A stretch of 37,174 nt of DNA from Klebsiella pneumoniae (GCA_945860125.1 CAMAPQ010000019.1:1-37174), one strand, 5' to 3'; positions 1 through 8,802 are shown, numbered from the stretch's first letter. The notes: generated by a model from the sequence alone, not told the origin. A program made the numbers and translations.

Positions 1-36
1 ATTAATAGTATGAGCTAATCGTATGAGGGTATTCAG

Positions 37-264
37 ATGACGTATAGAACAACTATTACTATTGAGAATGATAATTACGACTTTCTCAATACCGTGGCTT
101 GCGATAATCGTAGCGCTTACATTAATGCCCTGTTAACGCAGGCACGTAAAGAAACCCTAATCAGCAAATTCGTCAAAGCAAATAAAGAAGAGGCAGATAT
201 GGCGTATCAAGAGGAGCTACAAATATGGGATAACAGCTTATCTGATGGTTTAAAGAATGATTGA
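37..264 (+). CDS. MazE-like ribbon-helix-helix antitoxin
   Basis: A 75-residue protein that probably neutralises the toxin encoded directly downstream and autoregulates the pair. It begins with a short beta strand (YRTTITIE), followed by two helices and a charged tail (roughly residues 40-75). This is the layout of ribbon-helix-helix antitoxins, in which the strand pairs in a dimer and binds DNA and the tail wraps the toxin. A GAGGG ribosome site lies about 8 bases before the ATG. Its last eight bases overlap the toxin start (ATGATTGA), which indicates translational coupling. The family assignment rests mostly on the partner, because antitoxin sequences are poorly conserved. Confidence 0.75.
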   Translation: MTYRTTITIENDNYDFLNTVACDNRSAYINALLTQARKETLISKFVKANKEEADMAYQEELQIWDNSLSDGLKND

Positions 265-598
265 TTTCAAACAACTTGATATTTATTGGGTTGATTTAGA
301 ACCAACTAAGGGTGCTGAAACTCAAAAATTGAGGCCGTGTGTAATTATTCAAAGTGATTTAGTTAATGCACAGTCTAAAACGCTTATTGTGGCGCCTTTA
401 CTTCCTAGTCATAAAGAATGGCCTTTTGCAGTAAATATTACGCCCACAAAAAAAAATGGCCTCGATAAAAATAGACATGTGAATCTTAAGCAGCTACGGG
501 CAATTGATGTTTTACGTATAAGCAAAAAGCAGGGCAGATTAGAGGATAAATATATTAATAGCATCAAGAGTACGCTCATGATTATATTTGATTTATGA
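257..598 (+). CDS. MazF/PemK-type mRNA interferase toxin
   Basis: A 113-residue protein of the usual MazF length, expected to be a ribosome-independent endoribonuclease that cuts single-stranded RNA at short motifs. The N terminus carries the family signature: IYWVDLEPTKGAETQKLRP followed by CVIIQSD, where the Arg-Pro after the S1-S2 loop belongs to the catalytic region. A later stretch (KNRHVNLKQLRAIDVLRI) matches the conserved D/N-x-x-Q-x-R-x-x-D region. The start overlaps the antitoxin stop. The gene looks intact. Cleavage specificity cannot be read from the sequence. Confidence 0.88.
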   Translation: MIDFKQLDIYWVDLEPTKGAETQKLRPCVIIQSDLVNAQSKTLIVAPLLPSHKEWPFAVNITPTKKNGLDKNRHVNLKQLRAIDVLRISKKQGRLEDKYINSIKSTLMIIFDL

Positions 599-720
599 TT
601 GCTTTTTTCTTTGCTAAGTCGTCAAATTTTCTCTCTTATAAATAATTAAAAAAGCCAATTATTTGACGGTTTTTTTAATTGATTTTGTTTGATCTAGAAA
701 GCTTTTTATACAAAAAAATA

Positions 721-757
721 AAAAACGCAATAATACCTTGGTATGTCGTTTTTTTTT
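721..757 (+). terminator. Rho-independent terminator between the toxin gene and the outer-membrane protein gene
   Basis: An inverted repeat (ATACC at 733-737 with GGTAT at 740-744, extended after a bulge by AAAAACG at 721-727 with CGTTTTT from 747) is followed by an unbroken run of T to 757. It probably ends the toxin-antitoxin transcript. A longer, weaker inverted repeat (CGTCAAAT 620-627 / ATTTGACG 661-668) lies upstream, followed by a seven-T run; its 33-base loop makes it less convincing. Confidence 0.55.
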
Positions 758-857
758 ATCCTAGCCTAAAAGGTAGGGTGAAAAATAAACGCATACTTTT
801 GCTTGCGCTGTTTTTCCCTATTCAGTTATTTCGTTAATGATTAATAGGACGATTGGC

Positions 858-2177
858 ATGCACACAAAAAAAATACCGCTGGTTATTTTAGGTTTTTTAT
901 CTCCGCTTATAGCCTGGGCCTCCCCTAATTTTTATTCTTCTGGTACCTCATCAACCATGGGGCATTCAAGTGTTGCGCATCATCTTTTATCTGTTAGTAA
1001 TAACCCTGCCGCTCAAGAATTAGTTTTGGCAAAAGGCGATAAATTTCGGATGGCGTTTCTTGGTTCTGCTGGTTTTAATATCGAATATGGCGACATTGAT
1101 AATTTTCAAGATGAGCTAGATGATGTTTTAGATTTATTGGACGAAGGCAATGTAACGTTACAGGATGCTGATTCTACCGTTGATCGTTTTAATGCTGTTT
1201 TAGTTTCAATGGGCAATGCCGGCTATTTTCGTTTTGGCGGTGATGTGCGTGTTCCTGGTCTACCCATTGTTTTTAGATCAGAGCTTTTGCGTGGGACAGT
1301 AAGTCTTGATGCTTCTTTGGATTTTTTGGCAAAGGGTAGTGTGTTGGATTCTCCTCTTTCCTTTGCTTTTAATGGCTCGGATGTTGATTTCCAAACAAGT
1401 TCTGCGCTTTATCTCAAGGGCGCTTCTATGACGCGTATCGGCTTGGGTTATAGCCGACCTGTTTGGGAGCAAAGGTCAGGGAAATTCCAAGGAAAATTAC
1501 TTGCCGGTTCACGCTTAAATGTTTACAGCATGAAATTAAGCAAACAGATTATTGGCTTTGATACGATTGGTGATAATGAGGTTTCTGATATCGTTAAAGA
1601 TGAATACGATAAAAATGAAACAGCAACGACGGCCGCTGGTTTGGATGCAGGTGTAATTTGGCAGGCATCTAGATATCAAGTGGGTTTGACCCTATCCAAT
1701 ATTAATCAACCCTCTTTTGCCTATGGCGCTGTGGGGCTGAGCTGTGAAACCTTAACCAGTACTGCACGAGATAATTGCTATGTTGCGCAAACAAATGTGA
1801 ATTCAGGGCGAATTAAAGCCAATGAAGAACATGAAATGAGTGCAATTAGTACGGTAGATGCCTCTTTGCTTGTTACCTCTAATTGGTCTTTGACTTCATC
1901 TGCGGATCTTGCGAAATACAACGATCCCGTCGGAGATGAAGTTCAATATTTTTCACTCTCAACAACACATACGCCTTCTATGCGCTGGATACCCGCCTGG
2001 CGTGTGGGATATCGTGCCAATTTAGCAGGAGAGAAGTTAAGTCAATTGGGATTAGGAACGACATTGTTAGGGATTGTTAACATGGATGTTGCCTATGGCC
2101 TGCAAAGCACCACAGTCGATGGATCCAGCGTGCCAAGAGCTTTGGGTTTCAACGTTGGGTTTGAGCAGAGATTTTAA
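858..2177 (+). CDS. Predicted outer-membrane beta-barrel protein, TraF_2-like ('conjugal transfer protein TraF')
   Basis: A 439-residue protein with a clear Sec signal peptide (MHTKKIPLVILGFLSPLIAWA, cleavage before SPNF) and a C terminus ending in aromatic F (GFNVGFEQRF), typical of outer-membrane barrels. The mature part alternates hydrophobic and polar residues in many short strands. Near the N terminus it has the 'SVSNNPAA' stretch seen in FadL/OmpP1-type and TraF_2-type barrels. I chose the ATG at 858 because AGGA lies eight bases upstream; the in-frame ATG at 837 has no ribosome site and would give an extended signal sequence. Despite the family nickname nothing here points to conjugation, as no transfer genes are nearby. 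It is followed by a lipoprotein 44 bases downstream, so the two probably act together at the outer membrane. Function unknown. Confidence 0.7.
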   Translation: MHTKKIPLVILGFLSPLIAWASPNFYSSGTSSTMGHSSVAHHLLSVSNNPAAQELVLAKGDKFRMAFLGSAGFNIEYGDIDNFQDELDDVLDLLDEGNVTLQDADSTVDRFNAVLVSMGNAGYFRFGGDVRVPGLPIVFRSELLRGTVSLDASLDFLAKGSVLDSPLSFAFNGSDVDFQTSSALYLKGASMTRIGLGYSRPVWEQRSGKFQGKLLAGSRLNVYSMKLSKQIIGFDTIGDNEVSDIVKDEYDKNETATTAAGLDAGVIWQASRYQVGLTLSNINQPSFAYGAVGLSCETLTSTARDNCYVAQTNVNSGRIKANEEHEMSAISTVDASLLVTSNWSLTSSADLAKYNDPVGDEVQYFSLSTTHTPSMRWIPAWRVGYRANLAGEKLSQLGLGTTLLGIVNMDVAYGLQSTTVDGSSVPRALGFNVGFEQRF

Positions 2178-2221
2178 GATAAAAAGGCATTAATTTAAGT
2201 ATCGACTGAGGTAAATCGTTT

Positions 2222-3856
2222 ATGAAACCAGTACGTTCCAAAATGGCAGTGATTTTGAGTTCTTTGTTTTTAGTTTCTTGTGGTGGAACAGGGCAGGATG
2301 AGGGCTCTGTCAATAACAATACCTCTACCATTAGTGGTGTCGGTATAGATGGTTATCTTGCCAATGCAACCGTGTGTATGGATACCAATGAAAATGATCA
2401 GTGTGATTCATGGGAGCCCACGACCACCACAGATAATGACGGTAAGTTTTCATTCACCACCGCAATTTCAGCAAAAAATGCCGTGATTCGTATTAAAGGT
2501 GGTTACGATGCACAAACGAATGAGCCGTTTGTGGGGCAGATTAGTACGCGGGTTGATGTGCAAAATGGGCAGGGTGTATCAGGTACCGTTATAACACCTA
2601 TAACGACAATATTAACGCATGCGGATACGGCTGCAAAAAGACAAGAACTAATGAGCGCGCTTAGTGTCACAGAGGCTGATCTTAAAATAGATTATTTAGA
2701 TTCAGCAAGTGATGGTAGCGCCAATGTAGATGAGATTTTACTTAAAAAAGCCATTCTCATTCACTCTGTTAGTAAATATCTTGCCGATCAACTGGAAGAT
2801 CAATATACCGACATGGGCGAAGAAGATAGTGCAGATAACGCAACAGGGCTTGTTTATCAAGCTTTAGCGAACGTTATGCTGGATAACAATTCAACTGATT
2901 TATACACAACGCTAACAGACTCTGCTTTGCTTTCTAAAGTGTTAGAAAAAGCTGAAGATAAAGTGATTATTGAATATGGTAATGCTGAATTAACATTACC
3001 CGCTCGTATTACCGCAGGGGGTGGGATTGTACCGCAAAGTGATACAGGTGCGGCACGTGCTGTTGAGTTAGCAAAGAGTATTGCTGAGTCTATTAATACT
3101 GTTTTTGATACCGCTGGAGGGAATGTTTCTGTTCTAGAAGCAAGCTCTGGGGTGAGATCAATCGAAGTATTGCTACAAAAAGCATTGGAAGAAGTGAAAG
3201 GACAAGAAGATGCTTCAATTACAAGCTATACCAGCCTACTCATGGATAATACCAAGTTAGATCAACTGCTTGTTGAGCTACAAAAACCTGCTTTTGATGT
3301 CGCCTCTTTGGTTGAAAATCAGGATTTTAGTAATATTGAAACAGTTAAGGGCTTGGCTGTGATTGCCGATAGTGCAACGCTGTTAACGAGTCTTACAGGG
3401 AAAAGCATCTTGGTGGACGATCCTGATAATGCTGATTCTTCTAAAAATAAACATGCCCGGCTTGAGCTTTATTTTGGTGGGGCGGCAGGTGCAACTTCAG
3501 GCGCCTTAACAGCTTGTATTCGTTACATTGAAGGTGATGCTTCAAAACTACCTAATAGCACTAGCGATAGTGACTTAGATGATGGTGATACACGTGGCGC
3601 CTATGTAAAAGGTAGCTGGAAGAAGTTTGGTGATTACGCAACATTGCTCTCACTTAAAATCACCGATAATGGCCAACCTTATGAAGCAATTATCAAAAGT
3701 GCTGGTAATAAAGACAGTAAAAAAGTCTTTCGTTTTGACTTTGGTGACAAACTTGAAAACTGGACCAGTACGTCTGGTTTAACCACCGCGCCTAGTGATA
3801 AACCAACGAGTGATGAAGGATGCAGAACGAGATTCAATAACGTTTTAAGTAGCTGA
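2222..3856 (+). CDS. Large predicted lipoprotein of unknown function
   Basis: A 544-residue protein with a lipoprotein signal: a hydrophobic stretch ending LFLVSCGG, so Cys20 would be lipidated. A linker rich in Asn/Ser/Thr follows. Residues about 37-80 form an immunoglobulin-like or carboxypeptidase-regulatory-like segment with Asp-rich motifs (DTNENDQCD, TDNDGKFSF) that could bind calcium. The remaining 450 residues are mostly helical with no family I recognise, and a Cys-containing C-terminal part (ACIRYIEGD ... GCRTRF). A GAGGTAA ribosome site precedes the ATG. It lies 44 bases after the barrel gene and ends just before a terminator, so the two form a two-gene operon. Confidence 0.7.
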   Translation: MKPVRSKMAVILSSLFLVSCGGTGQDEGSVNNNTSTISGVGIDGYLANATVCMDTNENDQCDSWEPTTTTDNDGKFSFTTAISAKNAVIRIKGGYDAQTNEPFVGQISTRVDVQNGQGVSGTVITPITTILTHADTAAKRQELMSALSVTEADLKIDYLDSASDGSANVDEILLKKAILIHSVSKYLADQLEDQYTDMGEEDSADNATGLVYQALANVMLDNNSTDLYTTLTDSALLSKVLEKAEDKVIIEYGNAELTLPARITAGGGIVPQSDTGAARAVELAKSIAESINTVFDTAGGNVSVLEASSGVRSIEVLLQKALEEVKGQEDASITSYTSLLMDNTKLDQLLVELQKPAFDVASLVENQDFSNIETVKGLAVIADSATLLTSLTGKSILVDDPDNADSSKNKHARLELYFGGAAGATSGALTACIRYIEGDASKLPNSTSDSDLDDGDTRGAYVKGSWKKFGDYATLLSLKITDNGQPYEAIIKSAGNKDSKKVFRFDFGDKLENWTSTSGLTTAPSDKPTSDEGCRTRFNNVLSS

Positions 3857-3880
3857 TTTTAATCATTTTTTATCAGTGAG

Positions 3881-3904
3881 AAGCCGCCTTCGGGCGGTTT
3901 TTTT
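3881..3904 (+). terminator. Strong rho-independent terminator after the lipoprotein gene
   Basis: A GC-rich stem (CCGCC 3884-3888 / GGCGG 3893-3897) with a TTCG tetraloop is followed directly by seven T. It lies 25 bases after the lipoprotein stop and should end the barrel-lipoprotein transcript. Confidence 0.9.
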
Positions 3905-4174
3905 ATGGGGGAAGCACTAGAAAAAATGGTGTGTTTTAAGTAAAGAGATGATTGCAATAAAACATAACAAAAAATAAGTGGATGCCTTTTGATATACTGT
4001 ATAAAATCACTGCATGCCTGAGGGAAGACAGAATAAAAAATAAAAATAAGCACAAAATAAAATGGGAAGAATAAGAAGAAGACGATCAGAAATAAAAGGG
4101 CGGTAGTGAGAAATAAGAAAAATAACAAAATAAAAATAAAAGGGATGCTAACGTTTATAAGCTTCTGACATTGA
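3905..4174 (+). other. Gene-poor A-rich stretch; possible small RNA
   Basis: No credible protein gene is seen. The plus strand is very rich in A, and a minus-strand reading frame here is only poly-Phe/Leu low complexity. The stretch lies between one strong terminator (3881-3904) and a second one (4175-4204) pointing the same way, which implies a separate plus-strand transcript starting in between. A TATAAA-like sequence near 4000 (within ATATACTGTATAAAATC) could be a -10 element, but no convincing -35 is visible. A small non-coding RNA of roughly 170-200 bases is an inference from this layout only. Confidence 0.3.
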
Positions 4175-4204
4175 CCCCCTTGTGAAAACAAGGGGGTTTT
4201 TTAT
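4175..4204 (+). terminator. Strong orphan rho-independent terminator
   Basis: A perfect nine-base stem (CCCCCTTGT 4175-4183 / ACAAGGGGG 4187-4195 region) with a GAAA-type loop is followed by a T tract. It reads in the plus direction, yet the nearest plus-strand gene ends about 320 bases earlier behind its own terminator. It also faces the convergent ctpA gene. Confidence 0.85.
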
Positions 4205-4207
4205 TTC

Positions 4208-4326
4208 TATACCCTTCGTACTGGGCGGATCACCTGCTTTCTATACCCTTCGTTATTGGAATCACTGTGAGAGCTGCCAACAATGCCGCGTGTTCAAGTG
4301 TGATAGAGTCAAGTACGAAGGGTATA
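4208..4326 (-). repeat. Palindromic intergenic repeat A, internally rearranged copy
   Basis: It starts with TATACCCTTCGTACT and ends AGTACGAAGGGTATA. Inside is the reverse complement of the repeat seen at 34615-34742 (TTGGAATCAC ... GAGAGCTGCCAACAATGCCG ... TTCAAG), with the middle deleted. A second TATACCCTTCGT end lies at 4242, suggesting one element recombined with another. The right end touches the ctpA stop codon. Confidence 0.75.
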
Positions 4327-4327
4327 A

Positions 4328-5776
4328 TTACTTTTTATAAGATAAGGTGATCCCTTTTAATAAGCTTAAGGCTTCATATAATTGATAGTCTTCTTCTGCC
4401 AACGATTTTTTGCCCGTGCTATTTTTTTCTTTCTCGTTGTTGGTTTGAGTCCCTTTACTATCCTTACCCGCGTTATTCTTTACCGCGTCTTCAGTGTTTT
4501 CGCCGCTTTCATTAATAAGGTGACGAGTTAAGTCTGACTCTCGGTAAGAAACATTATCATTACCTACATCGGTCAATTTGGCGGTTTCAACAACAATATC
4601 TGGCATAATGCCTTGCGCTTGAATAGACCGACCATTGGGCGTGTAATATCTTGCCGTTGTTAGTTTAAGGGCACGATCATTACCAATTGGTAAGACCGTT
4701 TGTACAGAGCCCTTACCAAAGCTGCGTGTGCCTATGACAACCGCGCGCTTATGATCCTGTAGGGCGCCTGCCACAATTTCTGAGGCAGAAGCAGAACCTG
4801 AGTTGATCAGGACAATCATGGGAATACCATTAATGAGATCACCATCCGTGGCTTCATAACGTGCTTCCGCATTTTTAATACGACCTTGTGTATAAACCAC
4901 AAGCCCTTTATTAATAAAGGCATCTACCACATCTACCGCAGACTGCAATATGCCGCCAGGATTATTTCTAAGATCAAGAATAATGCCTTTTAGTACCGTT
5001 TCTTTTTTAACTTTAGCGAGTGCATTGGCAAGCTCATTGCCCGTATTTAGCTGGAATTGTGCAAGCCTGATATAACCATAGCCCGGCTCAAGGATGCTTT
5101 GTTTAACACTTTTAACTTGAATAACAGCGCGTTTTAATTTGAAGGCCAAGGGATGATTAACAGCCTGTCTCATCACGGTAATTTCAATGTCGGTTCCTGG
5201 CTTGCCGCGCATCATATTCACAGCTTCTTCAAGCGACATTCCTTTGATAGGTTTATTGTTTAATTTAATAATCAAATCACCTGTCTGAATGCCCGCTTTT
5301 TGTGCTGGTGTATCATCAATAGGGGTGATTACTTTGATAAAACCACCCTCTAAACCTACCTCAATACCCAAGCCACCAAACTCACCGGTTGTATTTACTT
5401 CAAGATCAGAAAATGCTTCCGGATCAAGATAGGCGGAGTGAGGATCAAGTTCAGAGAGCATTCCTTTTATTGCATTATTGAGCAATGTTTTATCGTCAAC
5501 AGGTTCAACATAGGCCTGCTTAATACGATCAAATATATCTACAAAGGTACGAATTTCTTCAATTGGTAAAGTAGCCGGTGGAAACGGTGAGGCTTTGGGC
5601 TGTTCTGTTTTTAGGACAGGTTTAGTGGGTGTATCGTTAGGCGCTGCAAATAATAATGTAGGTGCGGTACAGAGTGATGTCACTATGGCGCATGAGGTAA
5701 GAAAAGTGGCGCGAGAGGTAAGAAAATAATTTTTTTTCTTCTGTATTAATTTGCTAGAGGTTAGTTCACCTTGCAT
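4328..5776 (-). CDS. ctpA: C-terminal processing peptidase, S41 family (CtpA)
   Basis: A 482-residue periplasmic serine protease that trims the C termini of exported proteins and, in other gammaproteobacteria, degrades cell-wall hydrolases. An N-terminal signal or anchor (hydrophobic residues about 20-45) precedes a PDZ domain (about 125-205: GGLGIEVGLEGG ... AGIQTGDLIIKLNNKPI) and the S41 core. The catalytic pair is Ser330 in SGSASASE and Lys355 in SFGKGSVQ; the 25-residue spacing matches the Prc/CtpA dyad. The last 80 residues are Lys/Asn/Glu-rich and probably disordered. An AGGAG ribosome site sits six bases before the ATG. It lies downstream of gpmI and envC in the order common in gammaproteobacteria, and its stop abuts a repeat. 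Confidence 0.95.
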   Translation of the reverse strand: MQGELTSSKLIQKKKNYFLTSRATFLTSCAIVTSLCTAPTLLFAAPNDTPTKPVLKTEQPKASPFPPATLPIEEIRTFVDIFDRIKQAYVEPVDDKTLLNNAIKGMLSELDPHSAYLDPEAFSDLEVNTTGEFGGLGIEVGLEGGFIKVITPIDDTPAQKAGIQTGDLIIKLNNKPIKGMSLEEAVNMMRGKPGTDIEITVMRQAVNHPLAFKLKRAVIQVKSVKQSILEPGYGYIRLAQFQLNTGNELANALAKVKKETVLKGIILDLRNNPGGILQSAVDVVDAFINKGLVVYTQGRIKNAEARYEATDGDLINGIPMIVLINSGSASASEIVAGALQDHKRAVVIGTRSFGKGSVQTVLPIGNDRALKLTTARYYTPNGRSIQAQGIMPDIVVETAKLTDVGNDNVSYRESDLTRHLINESGENTEDAVKNNAGKDSKGTQTNNEKEKNSTGKKSLAEEDYQLYEALSLLKGITLSYKK

Positions 5777-5873
5777 GTAAATCTCCTATTTTGCTGTAAC
5801 GCATCATGTTATTTGGTGCAAGACTGTGAAATGAAATAATTAAAAAAGCTGAGACATAAGTCTATGCGAGTGT

Positions 5874-7145
5874 TTATCGTTTAGCTATCCAGTTCAGTGG
5901 GTTTTTTGCTTTTCCATTTTGTCTAATTTCAAAATATAGCCCTCCTGTGGGCGTTCTACTTTCATTTCCGAGTATTGCAATGGTTTCTCCGGTTAATACC
6001 CATTCACCTTCTCTTTTAAGTAACGTTTCGTTTTGTCCGTATAAACTTAGAAAGCCTTCGCCATGATCGATAATGAGCATCTGGCCAAAGCCTCTTAGCC
6101 AGCTAGAAAAAACAACTTTTCCTTCGTGAATTGCCTTTACACGTGAATGCGGTTCGCCTTCAATCACAATGCCTTTGCCTTGTGTATTGATAATGGCTTC
6201 TTCTAAATGATTAAAAGAGTTTTCTGCTAACTCATCTTCTAATGGCCATAATAATTTGCCTTTTTGGGCGGTAAAAGAGTGTTTTAAGCTTTCAATTCGA
6301 GCGGCTCTTTTTAACAGCTGATCAATATTTTCCTCCTCTTGTTGGAGCGTAATTAAAGATTGATTCATCTCATTTAAGGCATTATTGAGCGCCTCAATCA
6401 TTTTTTTATTTTGAGCAAGGGTTTTTTCTTGTTCGAGCGTGTTTTTTTGCTGTTCACCTTGAATAAGGGCGAGCGCTGCACTTTCTTTTTTCAGCGTTTC
6501 ATCTAGCTCTAGTAGCTTATTTTCAAGCGTAGAAAGTTGATTTAACTTGCTGATGCTCGCCTTATGAAAATACTGCTGAAACACTTTGTAACGCTCTGCA
6601 TCTTGGATATTTTCTTGGTTAAAAATAAGTTTAACCTGACTCCACTTGCCCATTTGATAAGTCTGTCGCACTTGAACAAGTAAGCTTTGATATAAGGCAT
6701 CATATGAAAGTTGTGCTGATTCGAGATCTTGCGTTGTTCTAGCATGCTGATCAACGAGTTGTGTAATTGCCACATCTGTTTTAGCAATCAATAGACGACT
6801 TTGCTGAAGCGCTTTTTGATTGAGGGTAATTGCTTTTTTTTGCGCTTGTTTTCGGCTTTCAGCTTCGGTAATTTTTGTTTGAATATCTGCAATTTTATTG
6901 CGAGCTGAAATCAGGTTATCTTCACTAAACTCAACGGGCGCAGAGGATTCTTCTGATGTCCCTGTATTGGCGTAGCCAATCAATGGAGGCAAGAACAGCG
7001 CAAAGCTTAAAAGCATATAAATAAGACGATCATTAAGCCTTGCTTTTTGCAATCCCACACTTATATAAGACACGCAAGAGATGCTTGCCGCGCAAAGTGG
7101 ATTTACTCTTTCAATTTCAAACATTTTTGTGGGAGAGACGTCCAT
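5874..7145 (-). CDS. envC: Murein hydrolase activator EnvC
   Basis: A 423-residue periplasmic activator of the division amidases AmiA/AmiB. After a signal sequence (hydrophobic MLLSFALFLPPLIGYA, residues about 44-59) comes a long coiled coil (about 75-280) of the kind that contacts FtsEX, then a LytM/M23 domain (about 310-423). That domain has lost the zinc ligands of true M23 peptidases: the usual H-x-H near the end reads YFEIR, as in activating, non-catalytic LytM factors. The start is uncertain. The longest frame puts about 43 residues before the hydrophobic segment with no ribosome site, so a downstream start (for example the GTG or TTG shortly before KARLNDRLIY) is likely. It lies between gpmI and ctpA. 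Confidence 0.92.
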   Translation of the reverse strand: MDVSPTKMFEIERVNPLCAASISCVSYISVGLQKARLNDRLIYMLLSFALFLPPLIGYANTGTSEESSAPVEFSEDNLISARNKIADIQTKITEAESRKQAQKKAITLNQKALQQSRLLIAKTDVAITQLVDQHARTTQDLESAQLSYDALYQSLLVQVRQTYQMGKWSQVKLIFNQENIQDAERYKVFQQYFHKASISKLNQLSTLENKLLELDETLKKESAALALIQGEQQKNTLEQEKTLAQNKKMIEALNNALNEMNQSLITLQQEEENIDQLLKRAARIESLKHSFTAQKGKLLWPLEDELAENSFNHLEEAIINTQGKGIVIEGEPHSRVKAIHEGKVVFSSWLRGFGQMLIIDHGEGFLSLYGQNETLLKREGEWVLTGETIAILGNESRTPTGGLYFEIRQNGKAKNPLNWIAKR

Positions 7146-7180
7146 GTTCTGTTCACCAAAAGCGATAGATCAAAGTTCAG

Positions 7181-7207
7181 TGGGATTTACGCAAATGCAT
7201 AAGTCCT
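7181..7207. repeat. Short palindrome made of two GGAYTTAYGCA arms
   Basis: GGATTTACGCA and TGCATAAGTCC face each other with two bases between. The arms match the tips of repeat B found at 15082 and 30190. It lies between gpmI and envC and has no T tract, so it is not an obvious terminator. It looks like a minimal remnant of an interspersed repeat. Confidence 0.5.
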
Positions 7208-7221
7208 ATTCAGGTGTTAGC

Positions 7222-8787
7222 CTATTTTAGTAAGATTTTCCCGGTCATTTCATGGGATGGGGTGATTCCCATCATACTTAACAGTGTAGGCGCTACATCC
7301 GAAAGTATACCTCTTCCCAAAAATTCTGCCCGTTTTTTACTCACAAGCACTAAAGGCACTAATTCGCAAGTATGTTGGGTATGGGGTTGATGGGAGACAT
7401 AATCAATCATTTGTTCAACATTACCATGATCTGCTGTAATAAGGCATTCGCCGCCTTCCGTCAGCAAAGTTTCTGTTATTTTACCAAGACAAATATCCAA
7501 AGCTTCGACCGCTTTAATAGCCGCTTCAAACTTTCCTGTGTGACCCACCATATCCCCATTAGCAAAGTTAACAATGATGCAATCATACGTATTTGATTTA
7601 ATCGCTTCAATGAATTTATCAGTCAATTCAAAAGCGCTCATTTCAGGTTGTAAGTCGTAAGTTGCAATATTAGGCGAAGGAATCAAGATACGATCTTCTC
7701 CTGTGAAAGGCATTTCTTTTCCACCATTAAAAAAGAAAGTAACGTGTGCATATTTTTCGGTTTCAGCTATTTTAAGCTGCGTTTTGCCAAGAGAAGACAA
7801 AGTTTCACTTAAACCATTTTTAAGGCTGCTGGGCAGAAAGGCAATCTGTGTTTTTAAGCTTTCTGCGTATTGCGTCAGCGTGACAAAAAATTTAAGACTA
7901 ACTTTTTTATGTCTTTTAAAACCGGTAAAAGCATCATCTACAAAACATTGTGTTAATTGTCTTGCTCTATCCGCTCGAAAATTCATAAAAATAATGCTAT
8001 CGCCTGATGCAAGCGTAACGGGTTGAGTCTCGCCATCTCTTAAGATCAGCGTCGGTTTATGAAACTCATCTGTTTCACCTCTGGCATAAGCATCACTTAA
8101 CGCGATTAATGGATCAGTTGCCATATAGTCAGCAATACCTTCGGTAATAAGCCGATACACAGGTTCCACTCTGTTCCATCGTTGATCACGATCCATTGCA
8201 TAATAACGTCCGCTTACTGTAATAATTTGACCAATTTTCAGTTCACTATAGAGTGCTTCAAATTTTCTTAGTGACGGCTCAGCACTTTGTGGGGGTGTAT
8301 CACGACCATCAACAAAGGCATGCAAATATACTTTTTTAGCGCCTTTTTGGGCGGCCAGTTTAATAAGGCTTATAATATGATCTTCGTGAGCATGCACGCC
8401 GCCTTGTGAGATAAGCCCAAAAATATGTAGTGCTTTATCCTGTTCAATCACATTATTAATTGCATTGTTAATGATTGTGTTTTGTTCAAATTCGCCTGTG
8501 CGCATCGCCTGATTAATGCGCGTAAAATCTTGGTAAACCACACGTCCTGCGCCTAAGTTTAAATGACCTACTTCAGAGTTACCCATTTGACCGGCAGGTA
8601 AACCGACATCTTCACCAGAGGCTGAAATTAACGTGTGGGGATAGTGTTGTAATAGCCCATCCCAAATCGGGGTGTTAGCGTGATAAATGGCATTGTGATC
8701 TGTTTCTTCGCGATATCCCCAGCCATCTAAGATAATCAAAGCAAATGTTTTGCGTTTTGGGCTTTTAGAGGGGGATATTGTATTCAT
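7222..8787 (-). CDS. gpmI: 2,3-bisphosphoglycerate-independent phosphoglycerate mutase
   Basis: A 521-residue cytosolic glycolytic enzyme that interconverts 3- and 2-phosphoglycerate with two Mn ions. The N terminus has the metal-binding ALIILDGWGYRE motif (Asp21), and the catalytic serine is Ser71 in GQMGNSEVGHLNLGAG. HAFVDGRDTPP, RYYAMDRDQRW and the C-terminal metal site (NFANGDMVGHTG ... TADHGNVEQM) are all present. Length is normal for the family. It is the first gene of gpmI-envC-ctpA; the 76-base gap to envC allows co-transcription. Confidence 0.97.
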   Translation of the reverse strand: MNTISPSKSPKRKTFALIILDGWGYREETDHNAIYHANTPIWDGLLQHYPHTLISASGEDVGLPAGQMGNSEVGHLNLGAGRVVYQDFTRINQAMRTGEFEQNTIINNAINNVIEQDKALHIFGLISQGGVHAHEDHIISLIKLAAQKGAKKVYLHAFVDGRDTPPQSAEPSLRKFEALYSELKIGQIITVSGRYYAMDRDQRWNRVEPVYRLITEGIADYMATDPLIALSDAYARGETDEFHKPTLILRDGETQPVTLASGDSIIFMNFRADRARQLTQCFVDDAFTGFKRHKKVSLKFFVTLTQYAESLKTQIAFLPSSLKNGLSETLSSLGKTQLKIAETEKYAHVTFFFNGGKEMPFTGEDRILIPSPNIATYDLQPEMSAFELTDKFIEAIKSNTYDCIIVNFANGDMVGHTGKFEAAIKAVEALDICLGKITETLLTEGGECLITADHGNVEQMIDYVSHQPHTQHTCELVPLVLVSKKRAEFLGRGILSDVAPTLLSMMGITPSHEMTGKILLK

Positions 8788-8802
8788 ATATTAAGTCTCA
8801 TT

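Noticed and set aside
858-2177. Evidence for a conjugative element because of the TraF name
   Set aside because: TraF_2 barrels are widespread chromosomal proteins, and no relaxase, pilus, coupling protein or integrase gene is in the window.
3859-4191. 110-residue minus-strand open frame in the gap before ctpA
   Set aside because: Translation is low-complexity Phe/Leu/Ile produced by an A-rich plus strand. There is no ribosome site, and it overlaps a plus-strand terminator.
7181-7207. Palindrome between gpmI and envC as a rho-independent terminator
   Set aside because: Low GC, a mismatch in the arms and no T tract on either strand; its arms match repeat B tips instead.
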